This document shows, one piece after another, positions 32,132-38,855 of a stretch of DNA of 59,536 bases. The notes beneath the pieces are model-generated. The model saw only the letters and a program-made list of their open reading frames with translations, had not been told where the DNA came from and searched no databases. Source of the stretch: CAMLHP01 sp035759745 (lineage in GTDB: Bacteria; Gemmatimonadota; Gemmatimonadetes; Gemmatimonadales; GWC2-71-9); the NCBI GenBank assembly GCA_035759745.1, contig DASTUF010000050.1, positions 1 to 59,536 of the forward strand, read 5' to 3'. How positions within the stretch are numbered: the first letter of the stretch is position 1; each line of letters opens with the position of its first letter. A program made the translations under genes and the position numbers.

Positions 32132-33034
32132 ATGTACCGCTGGACCGGCGCCGTGCTGGCGCTACTGACCGTTCTCCCCGCGACCGTCCTGGCCCAGGAC
32201 AGCGACCGGGACCATGAGGACGTCCGCGTGAAGGTGCGCGGCGAGCCTCTGATGCGATCCTACGCTTTCTCCCTTCATCAGGGCGCCCGGCTGGGGCTGA
32301 GCCTGAACCTCAACGCCGCCGACGAAACCAAGTCGCAGGGCGCCCTGGTCATGGATGTCACCGAGGGCAGCGGCGCCGACGACGCCGGCCTCCGCGCCGG
32401 CGACATCATCACCCGCTACGAGGGCACCTCGCTGGGCGGCGACAACCCGGCCGAGAAGCTGGTCGAACTGGCGAGCGACCTGTCCGATGGCGACAGCGTG
32501 AAGCTGGAGTACCGTCGCGACGGCAAGACCAGCACCGTGACCGTGGTGGCCAGTGAACTGGAGAATCAGTTCTCGTTCAACTCGCCGTCAGCGATGAGCA
32601 CGCTGCGTCGCGCCATGCCGGCCATCACGATGGACCACGGATCGTTCAGCTTCTTCTCCCGCGGGGCGCTGATGGGCGTCGAGCTGGCCGAGATGAACAG
32701 CGGACTGTCGGAGTACTTCGGGACGTCGGAGGGATTGCTGGTGCTGTCGGTGGATGAGGACGCGACGATTCCGCTGCAGGCGGGCGACGTGATTCTCTCG
32801 CTCGACGGTCGCACCCCCCGCAACGAGGGGCACGCCATGCGGATCCTCGGCTCCTACGCGCCGGGCGAGACCGTGAAGTTCGAGGTGCAGCGGAAGCGTG
32901 AGCGCCAGACGATCGACTGGACCGTGCCCGAGCGGGACGAAGTCAAGGTCCGCGAGGGACGGTGGATCAGCCCGAGCGCACCAGCACGGAGATCAGTGTC
33001 GCCAGTAATGCGAGTATCACCACGATCTCTATGA
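32132..33034 (+). CDS. Exported protein with two PDZ domains
   Basis: 300 residues with a signal peptide (MYRWTGAVLALLTVLPATVL, cut after LAQ) and TGGAG upstream. The first PDZ (about 55-140) has GALVMDVTEGSGADDAGLRA and GDIITRYEG. The second (about 190-270) has the GDVILSLDGRTPRNEGHAMR segment and FEVQRKRERQTIDW. There is no protease domain; it resembles a stand-alone periplasmic HtrA-like PDZ adaptor that could bind C-termini of envelope proteins. Its 3' end overlaps a small minus-strand frame encoding a pilin-like peptide. Confidence 0.87.
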   Translation: MYRWTGAVLALLTVLPATVLAQDSDRDHEDVRVKVRGEPLMRSYAFSLHQGARLGLSLNLNAADETKSQGALVMDVTEGSGADDAGLRAGDIITRYEGTSLGGDNPAEKLVELASDLSDGDSVKLEYRRDGKTSTVTVVASELENQFSFNSPSAMSTLRRAMPAITMDHGSFSFFSRGALMGVELAEMNSGLSEYFGTSEGLLVLSVDEDATIPLQAGDVILSLDGRTPRNEGHAMRILGSYAPGETVKFEVQRKRERQTIDWTVPERDEVKVREGRWISPSAPARRSVSPVMRVSPRSL

Positions 33035-33065
33035 ACGCCGGACCCCGTCGGCTCCGCGGACTCAT
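32967..33065 (-). CDS. Pilin-like single-helix microprotein (32 aa)
   Basis: A 32-residue frame reads MSPRSRRGPAFIEIVVILAL and continues with a hydrophobic helix ending VLVRSG. After the basic leader SPRSRRG it has the class III/type IV prepilin pattern: Gly at -1 and Glu at +5 (G|PAFIE), followed by about 18 hydrophobic residues. It starts 2 bp after the stop of the lipoprotein gene at 33068-33379 and so may be translationally coupled; no Shine-Dalgarno is obvious. It overlaps the end of the PDZ gene on the other strand. It may be a real small membrane peptide or chance coding. Confidence 0.4.
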   Translation of the reverse strand: MSPRSRRGPAFIEIVVILALLATLISVLVRSG

Positions 33066-33067
33066 GG

Positions 33068-33379
33068 TCAGGAGCCGGTGAGCGAGGTGTAGAACCTGCG
33101 CGCGGCGGTGTCCGCCGCGATGCGATACATCAGCGCTTCGAACTGCTCGATGGAAAGGCCCGCCTCGGCGAGAATTGAATCCGCCTTGGCGGGCTGTTCC
33201 TTGAGCGCCAGCGCCACCGCCGCCGCCGGCGCCACCAGCGCCATCGTCGAGTCCACGACCTGCGGCGCCGTAGCTGTGGCGGCGGTGGCCGAGTCAGCGG
33301 CCCCAGCCTGCGGACGATCGCCGGTGCAGCCGGCCAGCAGGAGCGCCATCAACACGAAGCTTCCGTGACGCCCGGTCAT
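33068..33379 (-). CDS. Small lipoprotein of unknown function
   Basis: 103 residues: a lipobox signal (FVLMALLLAGC, Cys about 18), an Ala/Thr-rich linker and a C-terminal helical part (LKEQPAKADSILAEAGLSIE, LMYRIAADTAARRFYTSL). The pattern of a lipid anchor, linker and small helical domain suggests a periplasmic accessory protein. Its start overlaps the stop of the upstream exported protein by 4 bp (33376-33379), so the two form an operon with the possible pilin-like peptide downstream. Confidence 0.72.
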   Translation of the reverse strand: MTGRHGSFVLMALLLAGCTGDRPQAGAADSATAATATAPQVVDSTMALVAPAAAVALALKEQPAKADSILAEAGLSIEQFEALMYRIAADTAARRFYTSLTGS

Positions 33380-33789
33380 AGCGGTTCACCATTGTTGCGC
33401 TTGCGGCCTTGGTTGCGATCCGCCTTGCGGCGGCCGTGCTCCTCGCGGATGGCGCCGGCGAGGGCGGTGCCCCGCTTGCCGTCGGCCAGCTGCTGCTGCA
33501 CGAACGCGCCAAAGTTCTTCATGGGCTCCGCCTGGCCCCGCTCGATGTCCAGGGTGGTGACGGCATCGGTGGCCGGTACAGCGTGGCTCCGGAACGCCTC
33601 GAGCGCACGGTTGAGTTCGCTGAGCGGGACACCCTTGGCCTGCAACTCGGCCACAGCCGCCGGGAGGCGAAGGGCAGCCTGGGCTCTGGTGCCCACAGCC
33701 ATGGCTGTGGGCACATTTGCGCCAGCTGTGGACTGATCGGACTGCGGCAACAGCGCCAACGCTGCCAGCAGCATTGTCGGTCGGATCAC
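33376..33789 (-). CDS. Small exported protein of unknown function
   Basis: 137 residues from a GTG at 33789 with GGAG five bases upstream (an ATG at 33774 also fits). The N-terminus (MIRPTMLLAALALLPQ) is a signal peptide. The mature part is helical: ALRLPAAVAELQAKGVPLSE, then LDIERGQAEPMKNFGAFVQQ and a very basic end (EEHGRRKADRNQGRKRNNGE). No family was recognised; the basic tail could bind nucleic acid or cell-wall polymers. Codons for VPTAMAVGT fall on a perfect 26-bp palindrome at 33689-33714. Confidence 0.7.
   Translation of the reverse strand: MIRPTMLLAALALLPQSDQSTAGANVPTAMAVGTRAQAALRLPAAVAELQAKGVPLSELNRALEAFRSHAVPATDAVTTLDIERGQAEPMKNFGAFVQQQLADGKRGTALAGAIREEHGRRKADRNQGRKRNNGEPL
33689..33714. 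repeat. Perfect 26-bp palindrome inside a coding region
   Basis: The half-site GTGCCCACAGCCA is followed directly by its exact reverse complement, centred between 33701 and 33702. It lies within the small exported protein gene and is in frame with it. It could be a strong hairpin in the mRNA or a protein binding site. Confidence 0.8.
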
Positions 33790-33830
33790 ATGAGCTCCAT
33801 TGGGAATGTCCCGAAGATACACGCAGAAAG

Positions 33831-34724
33831 TCAGTAGCGCCGCATCCGCACGTCGTTGGAGGTGCGGGCCCCCAGGGCGAGGATGAGCCGGCGGGGCCGG
33901 AACCCGTCCTTGGTCACCTGGACGTACTGGGTCCGGCACTCGTCCACCAGTGACTGGTCGAACGCCAGCCGGTACCACCCGTCATCGTCCGCGAACGTCG
34001 AGTACGAGGTGCCGATGATCTGCAGGAACGCTCCGGCCAGCGGGGTTGAGGTCCCCTCCCGATAGACCCGCCCCTCCACGTGCCCCATCGTCGGCTTCTC
34101 GCCCGGCAGCAACGCGCGCCGAGGCCGGGGGCGGCAGTCGTTCTCGCGATCCTCGGTGACCTCGGTGGCCCAGCGGCGCTCGATGGACGGGCCGTCCATC
34201 CGGTCCGATCCCACCCGGGGTGCTCCGAACAGGCGCTGCGCCTCGGACTCGATGGGGAGGAGGGCGACCTCGGTCGGCGCCTCGGCGGCGCGGCGGCTCG
34301 GCGGCTCGGCGCGAGGCGGTTCGGGTGCAGCAGCGGGTGGCGCCTCCCCGGGCGGCGCCTCGTCGGGCGGCGGGTCCCGCTCGATGGTGACCTCTTCGGG
34401 GACGTCGGGTCCGCGGGTGACCTGGGGCCGGGGAACGCGATCGGGTGGCGGCTGGTCGGCTGGCGGCTGGTCGGCTGGTCGGCTAGTCGGCTGGGGTAGG
34501 GTGACCGGCGCAGGCGTCGGCGGCAGTGGAGGCAACTCTACGTAGCGGGTGACCGGCGTCGGCTCGGCGGCTCGGCGGCTCGGCGGCTCGGCGTCGCGCC
34601 GGGAGAGTCCGAAGGCAACCACCATGAGCAACAGGTGGGTGCCGAGGCTCGCACCAATCGCGCCCCACGTCCATCCAGTGTCGTCGGCAAGGTCAGGCAG
34701 GTGGGGCGGGGCGACAGGTCTCAC
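33831..34724 (-). CDS. TonB-like proline-rich membrane protein with carboxypeptidase-regulatory domain
   Basis: 297 residues from a GTG start at 34724. One N-terminal helix (GAIGASLGTHLLLMVVAFGL, about 21-40) leads into a Pro/Glu/Arg-rich periplasmic spacer of about 130 residues, as in TonB. The C-terminal part (about 210-297) is a CarboxypepD_reg-like beta-sandwich: GHVEGRVYREGTSTPLAGAF, TSYSTFADDDGWYRLAF. The usual TonB C-terminal domain is missing. The spacer includes two PSRRAAE blocks encoded by 8-bp DNA repeats (GGCTCGGC units at 34294-34315 and 34561-34594). Its role is unknown; an envelope-spanning scaffold is possible. Confidence 0.72.
   Translation of the reverse strand: MRPVAPPHLPDLADDTGWTWGAIGASLGTHLLLMVVAFGLSRRDAEPPSRRAAEPTPVTRYVELPPLPPTPAPVTLPQPTSRPADQPPADQPPPDRVPRPQVTRGPDVPEEVTIERDPPPDEAPPGEAPPAAAPEPPRAEPPSRRAAEAPTEVALLPIESEAQRLFGAPRVGSDRMDGPSIERRWATEVTEDRENDCRPRPRRALLPGEKPTMGHVEGRVYREGTSTPLAGAFLQIIGTSYSTFADDDGWYRLAFDQSLVDECRTQYVQVTKDGFRPRRLILALGARTSNDVRMRRY
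34440..34600. repeat. 8-bp tandem repeats in the TonB-like linker region
   Basis: GGCTGGTC-type units (about 34448-34498) and GGCTCGGC units (about 34561-34594) lie within the Pro-rich linker of the 33831-34724 gene. In the protein they give PxDQPPADQPP and PSRRAAEP blocks. The same GGCTCGGC block recurs near 34294-34315. Confidence 0.7.
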
Positions 34725-34738
34725 GGGTGAAAGATAAG

Positions 34739-34770
34739 GGGGCAGGGGTCAGGGGTTAGGGGTTAGGGGC
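34739..34770. repeat. Heptameric tandem repeat (GGGGTTA/GGGGTCA)
   Basis: About four units GGGGTCA, GGGGTTA, GGGGTTA, GGGG lie between two minus-strand genes, the MarR gene (stop at 34772-34774) and the TonB-like gene (start at 34724). It is a single arm with no inverse copy. Confidence 0.75.
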
Positions 34771-34771
34771 C

Positions 34772-35212
34772 TCACTCTGAGGCGTCGCGAATTCGGCGGA
34801 GCAGATGGGCCAGGACGCCAACGTCATGATGCGAGAACGCGGCAAGGGTCGCAGCGTTCACCTCTTCGGCTGCGGGGAGCAGCTGCGCTACCACCCGCCT
34901 GCCTTCCGGCTCGAGCAGGCACAGGATCTGGCGCCTATCGGCACCATCACGAACTCTTCGAACCAGCCCATCCCGCACCAATCGGTCGACCAGTCGAGTA
35001 ATTCCTGGGGAGCGCTCAGGCAGCCGCCTGGCGATCTCCAGCGTGGGCAGCCCATCCGTCGCATCATTCAATATCATAAGGACTTGGGCCTGCTGGGGCG
35101 TGACGCCACTACCGGTCATCGCCTGCTCCTGGCGCAGGCGCACCGACTCGGCGGCTCGCAGCAGTGCCGCGACAGTGGAGGCAGCGCGGGCGGTGTCGTG
35201 AGTTGGGGGCAT
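34772..35212 (-). CDS. MarR-family transcriptional regulator
   Basis: 146 residues with the MarR winged-helix layout: VTPQQAQVLMILNDATDGLP, EIARRLPERSPGITRLVDRL and the wing DGLVRRVRDGADRRQI, flanked by dimerisation helices. MarR proteins are homodimeric repressors responding to small aromatic ligands. The gene is upstream of the TonB-like gene and on the opposite strand from the TetR-efflux operon 380 bp away. The region upstream of its start has repeated TTGACTA elements that may be its own operator. Confidence 0.9.
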   Translation of the reverse strand: MPPTHDTARAASTVAALLRAAESVRLRQEQAMTGSGVTPQQAQVLMILNDATDGLPTLEIARRLPERSPGITRLVDRLVRDGLVRRVRDGADRRQILCLLEPEGRRVVAQLLPAAEEVNAATLAAFSHHDVGVLAHLLRRIRDASE

Positions 35213-35223
35213 AGGATAAATAT

Positions 35224-35250
35224 TGTAGTCAACTATTGATTAGTCAATTT
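35224..35250 (-). promoter_or_regulatory. Candidate MarR promoter/operator with TTGACTA repeats
   Basis: On the minus strand, upstream of the MarR start, TTGACTAATCAATAGTTGACTA contains two TTGACTA direct repeats; the first serves as a possible -35 with an AATATT -10 about 17 bp further. AT-rich repeats of this kind at a MarR start suit autoregulation. This is inferred from the sequence pattern and position. Confidence 0.4.
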
Positions 35251-35254
35251 CTTT

Positions 35255-35489
35255 GTCACCCTGAGCGCAGCAAAGGGGCCAACACTCCGGGCGCCCCCTG
35301 GATCCAGACGACTGTAGCCGCCGCTCGGCTCTGCCGCTAAAGCGGCTTGGGTCTCCGGAGCGCCAGCCCAGCTCTGCCAGCTCTCCGGCGCGCCAGGCGA
35401 TTCCGCCCGAGCAATGTCGCCGAAGACGACACGTGCCGAGCAGCGGCTCTTAGCCGCGTGTCGGGCCGCTTCGTTTCGCTCAGGGTGAC
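35255..35489. repeat. GTCACCCTGAGCG inverted repeat in the MarR-TetR spacer
   Basis: The 378-bp divergent spacer has no gene. Its ends carry GTCACCCTGAGCGCAGCAAA (35255-35274) and the inverse CGTTTCGCTCAGGGTGAC (35472-35489), about 235 bp apart. The interior is rich in short GC hairpins such as GCCGCTAAAGCGGC (35331-35344). GTCACCCTGAGCG-type repeats occur in many environmental genomes. Confidence 0.55.
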
Positions 35490-35540
35490 GGTCTCCGGAT
35501 CGCCCTGAAACCCGGAATCCAGGTCTCCCGTCTTACTCAG

Positions 35541-35556
35541 AAGTAAGCGCTCACTT
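35541..35556 (+). promoter_or_regulatory. Candidate TetR operator
   Basis: The 16-bp near-palindrome AAGTAAGCGCTCACTT (one mismatched pair) lies 35-50 bp upstream of the TetR start at 35591. An adjacent CTTACTCAGAAGTAAG inverted repeat begins at 35532. TetR/AcrR operators of efflux loci commonly have this form and position, so autoregulation of the whole operon is likely by inference. Confidence 0.5.
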
Positions 35557-35590
35557 GCGCTCGTGAAATTGTTCACTAGGTTGGTGCCCC

Positions 35591-36163
35591 ATGGATATTC
35601 GCGAAAAGATCCTCGAAGCAGCCAGCCGCATCTACAGCGAGTGCGGATTCCGGGGCACCACGACTCGTCGGGTGGCGCAGGAAGCGGGCGTCAATGAGGT
35701 GACCCTCTTCCGCCACTTCGGGTCGAAGGAAGTGCTCATCCGCGAGGCGGTCCACGCCGGCTGGGGCCGGGTGGAGATCGCCCGGTTGCCCGACGTGCCG
35801 GTCGATCCGGCTGCGGAACTCACGCATTGGGCCGACGGCTATTTCGCGGTGCACGTCCACTGTGCCCCGTTCATCCGTACCCGGCTGGGGGAGTTCCAGG
35901 CCAACCCCGAGATCCTCCCGCCCAGTGGCTCGCCCGGTGCCCGCGCCGCCGCAGAGGTCGCGCGCTACATCGCGAAGGCACAGCAGCTGGCGCTGGTCCG
36001 GGCCGATGTCTCCGCGGTGCACGCGGCTTCAATGTTTGTCGGGTCCCTGTTCGCCAATGCGCTTATCCGCGAGGGCGTACCCGACATGTATCCCGGATCT
36101 CCGGTCGACGAGGTCCGCGACTACGTAAAGATCTTCCTGCAGGGAATGGGAACCACGCAATGA
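35591..36163 (+). CDS. TetR/AcrR-family transcriptional regulator
   Basis: 190 residues. The N-terminal HTH (about 3-50: REKILEAASRIYSECGFRGT, VAQEAGVNEVTLFRHFGSKE) is typical of TetR repressors; the rest is the helical ligand domain. It is the first gene of an efflux operon and its stop overlaps the TolC start by 4 bp (ATGA). It probably represses the operon until a pump substrate binds. The ligand domain has no feature that identifies the inducer. A near-palindrome at 35541 is a likely binding site. Confidence 0.93.
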   Translation: MDIREKILEAASRIYSECGFRGTTTRRVAQEAGVNEVTLFRHFGSKEVLIREAVHAGWGRVEIARLPDVPVDPAAELTHWADGYFAVHVHCAPFIRTRLGEFQANPEILPPSGSPGARAAAEVARYIAKAQQLALVRADVSAVHAASMFVGSLFANALIREGVPDMYPGSPVDEVRDYVKIFLQGMGTTQ

Positions 36164-37662
36164 ACCGGTTGATGTCTCGCGTGCTCCGCTGGGCCGGAGC
36201 CGCTGTCATGATGCTTGTCGTGAGTGGCGCCACCAGTGGCGCCAGGTTGTCCGCCCAGCAGGCGCAGGTGCGCCGGCTCACGCTGGACCAGGCGCTGTCC
36301 CTCGGCGCCGACGCAAGCGAAGCCGTGGGCATCGCGCGAGCCGGAGTGGAGCGCGCGCTGGGCCAGCAGAAGCAGGCGCGCAGCGAGCTGTTTCCCCAGT
36401 TGAGCGGCAGCGCCTCCTACACCCGGACGCTCGCCTCCCAGTTCTCCGCCGCGGTGGACGATTCCGCGTCCAGCGGTCCGCCGCCGCCGGAATGCCGCCA
36501 CTTCACCGGCAATCCCGACCTGCCGATCGGCGAGCGGGTGGATTCGCTGGAAAGCGCGCTCGAGTGCGCTGCGGACCAGGATCCGTTCGCGCTCTTCAGC
36601 GACCTCCCCTTCGGCCGCGAGAACCAGTACAGCCTCGGCCTGCAGGCGTCCCAGACGCTCTTCGCCGGCGGCAGGGTCCGGGCCCAGGGACGGGTGGCCG
36701 CGGCGGGCCTTCGCTCGGCGCGAATCGCACTCGCCTCCGAGGAAGCGGTGCTGATGCTCGACGTCACGCGCGCCTACTACGACGCGGTGCTCACCGACCG
36801 GCTGCTGACCATCGCCGATTCGACCCTCGCCCAGGCGGAGCGGACGCTGGAGAACACCCGCCTCGCCGAGGAAGTGGGCAACGTCGCCGAGTTCGAGCTG
36901 CTCAGGGCGACGGTGGCGCGCGACAACGCGCGGCCCGCAGTGATCCAGGGCCGAGCCAATCGCGATGTAGCGATGCTGCGGCTCAAGCAGCTGCTGGAGC
37001 TGCCGGCCACCGATTCGCTGGTGCTGGCCACGACCCTGGGTGACAGCAGCAACGTGCTGCCACCGCCATCGGTGATCGCGGAACAGCCGGCTGACACCGC
37101 CACCGATACCCGCGCGTTCGTGCGGCTCGCCTCGGAGAACGTGGTCATCCGCGAGGGACTGCTGGACGTGGCTGACGCCGCCCGGTGGCCGACGCTCCGG
37201 CTCTCGTCGTCGTACGCCCGGCTGGCGTACCCCGACGAGGTGGTCCCCGCGTGGGGCGACTTCGTGAGCGACTGGACCGTGACGCTCGGCTTGAGCGTGC
37301 CGCTCTTCACCGGCGGCCGCATCGCCGGAGAACGCCAGGTGGCGCGCGCCGATCTCGACGAGGCCCGGCTCCAGCTGAAACAGGCACGCGAGCTGGCCCA
37401 GCTGGATGCGCGTTCCACCGAAGCCGAGCTGGACGCGGCCAACGCCGCGTGGGATGCGAGTGCGGGAGTGGTGGAGCAGGCCCAGCGGGCCTACGCGATC
37501 GCGGAGGTGCGCTACCAGGAAGGCATTTCCACCCAGACCGAGCTGGGCGATGCCCGGGTCCAGTTGCAGCAGGCAGTTGCCAACCGGGCACAGAGTGCGA
37601 GAGACCTGCAGGTGGCGAGGGTGCGAAATGCGCTGCTGCCAGACCTGCCGGCAGAACCCTAA
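36160..37662 (+). CDS. TolC-family outer membrane efflux protein
   Basis: 500 residues with a signal peptide (about 1-33, ending RLSAQQ). Two OEP (outer membrane efflux) repeats follow: LTLDQALSLGADASEAVGIA through the YDAVLTDRLLTIADSTLAQA coiled region, and a second half starting near 330 (VTLGLSVPLFTGGRIAGERQ, then YAIAEVRYQEGISTQTELGD). It forms the trimeric outer-membrane channel of a tripartite pump with the next two genes. An insert (about 100-150, SSGPPPPECRHFTGNPDLPI) has two Cys and may be a surface loop. The stop TAA is part of the heptamer at 37658. Confidence 0.92.
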   Translation: MNRLMSRVLRWAGAAVMMLVVSGATSGARLSAQQAQVRRLTLDQALSLGADASEAVGIARAGVERALGQQKQARSELFPQLSGSASYTRTLASQFSAAVDDSASSGPPPPECRHFTGNPDLPIGERVDSLESALECAADQDPFALFSDLPFGRENQYSLGLQASQTLFAGGRVRAQGRVAAAGLRSARIALASEEAVLMLDVTRAYYDAVLTDRLLTIADSTLAQAERTLENTRLAEEVGNVAEFELLRATVARDNARPAVIQGRANRDVAMLRLKQLLELPATDSLVLATTLGDSSNVLPPPSVIAEQPADTATDTRAFVRLASENVVIREGLLDVADAARWPTLRLSSSYARLAYPDEVVPAWGDFVSDWTVTLGLSVPLFTGGRIAGERQVARADLDEARLQLKQARELAQLDARSTEAELDAANAAWDASAGVVEQAQRAYAIAEVRYQEGISTQTELGDARVQLQQAVANRAQSARDLQVARVRNALLPDLPAEP

Positions 37663-37687
37663 GCCATAAGCCTTATGCCCTACGCCA
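37658..37687. repeat. Heptameric repeat across the TolC-MFP gene junction
   Basis: The units CCTAAGC, CATAAGC, CTTATGC, CCTACGC run across the junction. The first contains the TolC stop TAA and the third contains the ATG start of the adaptor gene. No Shine-Dalgarno sequence is visible before that ATG. Confidence 0.75.
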
Positions 37688-38769
37688 ACATCGCAGTACT
37701 CGCCCTCGCCGCCAGTCTCGTGCTGACGAGTTGCAAGGGAAACACCAGGGAAGCACAAGCCGAGACGCCGGTGCCGACAGCGGTGCTCGGTCCCGAGAAC
37801 ATCGCGATCGCCCAGTCCGACACGCTGGTGAGCGGGCCGATCGTTTCGGGCACCATCAAGCCTGAGCTGGCGGCAACGGTTCGGGCCGAGATCTCCGGTG
37901 CGGTCATTTCCGTGCCGGTCGAGGCGGGCATGTCGGTCCGGAAGGGCACCGTGCTGGTGCGGATCGAGGACGCCGCCGTGCGCGATGCGTACCTCGGTGC
38001 CCGTGCCGGAGAGCGCACCGCCGAAGCGTCGCTCAACATGGCGCGCCGGAACCTCGAGCGGTCCCAGCGGCTCCACGCCGCGGGCGCCATCGCCGACCGC
38101 GACCTCGAGGCCGCGCGAGTCAATGCCAGCGCCGCCGAGGGTGCAGCCGCCGATGCGCGCGCCCGGCTGGCATCGGCCAACGAGCAGCTTGCCCGCACCG
38201 AGCTCCGCGCGCCGTTCGGCGGCATCGTGAGTGAAGTGCCGGTGAGTGCGGGTGACGTGGTGTCGCCCGGCACTGCGCTGGTGACGGTGGTGGACCCGGC
38301 CACTATGCGGCTGGAGGCCACCGTGCCGGTGGATGAGGTGGGCAAGCTCTCGGTGGGGACGCCGGTGCACTTCAGCGTGGCCGGCTACAACGGCCGCGAT
38401 TTCGACGGGAAGATCACCCGGGTAAATCCCGCGGTGGATCCGGCCACCCGCCAGGTGCGCATCCTGGTGAGTCTCCCCAACGAAGGGAGCGACCTTGTCG
38501 CGGGGCTCTTCGCCGAGGGACGGGTCGCCACCGAGACGCGGCTGGGCGTGGTGGTGCCCCAGAATGCCGCCGACACCCGTGGCATCCGGCCGATCGTGAT
38601 GCGGCTCAAAGGTGGCAAGGTGGAGAAGGTGGAAGTGCGGCTGGGGCTCACCGACCAGGTCGGCGAGCGGGTTGAAGTCATCGAGGGTCTCTCGGCGGGT
38701 GACACGGTGCTGGTGGGTGCGGCACAGGGTCTCTCGGCGGGCACCATTGCGCAGGTGAGAAGGGATTAG
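37675..38769 (+). CDS. RND efflux periplasmic adaptor (membrane fusion lipoprotein)
   Basis: 364 residues. It starts MPYANIAVLALAASLVLTSC, a lipoprotein signal with Cys20, so it is anchored in the inner membrane. The HlyD/AcrA-type order is: lipoyl half-motif (VSVPVEAGMSVRKGTVLVRI-like segment about 80-100), alpha-helical hairpin (NLERSQRLHAAGAIADRDLE), second lipoyl half (LRAPFGGIVSEVPVSAGDVV), then beta-barrel (VPVDEVGKLSVGTPVHFSVA). It links the RND pump to TolC. The start codon lies in a heptamer repeat; translation may be coupled to the TolC stop 13 bp upstream. Its own stop (TAG) is in the next repeat. Confidence 0.92.
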   Translation: MPYANIAVLALAASLVLTSCKGNTREAQAETPVPTAVLGPENIAIAQSDTLVSGPIVSGTIKPELAATVRAEISGAVISVPVEAGMSVRKGTVLVRIEDAAVRDAYLGARAGERTAEASLNMARRNLERSQRLHAAGAIADRDLEAARVNASAAEGAAADARARLASANEQLARTELRAPFGGIVSEVPVSAGDVVSPGTALVTVVDPATMRLEATVPVDEVGKLSVGTPVHFSVAGYNGRDFDGKITRVNPAVDPATRQVRILVSLPNEGSDLVAGLFAEGRVATETRLGVVVPQNAADTRGIRPIVMRLKGGKVEKVEVRLGLTDQVGERVEVIEGLSAGDTVLVGAAQGLSAGTIAQVRRD

Positions 38770-38830
38770 GGATCAGGGATCAGGGATCAGGATCCAACCC
38801 CTGATCCCTGACCCCTAACCCCTGATCCCA
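38761..38830. repeat. Inverted heptameric repeat (GGGATCA type)
   Basis: The left arm has GGGATTA/GGGATCA units (38763-38792) and the right arm their inverse (CCCTGATC, CCCCTAA units, 38797-38830). It holds the adaptor stop (38767-38769) and separates it from the RND start at 38856. A hairpin here could set the adaptor:pump ratio; that is inferred. Confidence 0.82.
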
Positions 38831-38855
38831 GCCAGTCATAGCTGAGGACCACAGA

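Noticed and set aside
36121..38370. Long minus-strand open frame of about 749 codons antisense to the TolC and adaptor genes
   Set aside because: It is a shadow frame caused by very high third-position GC; the plus-strand genes have clear domains and this one has none.
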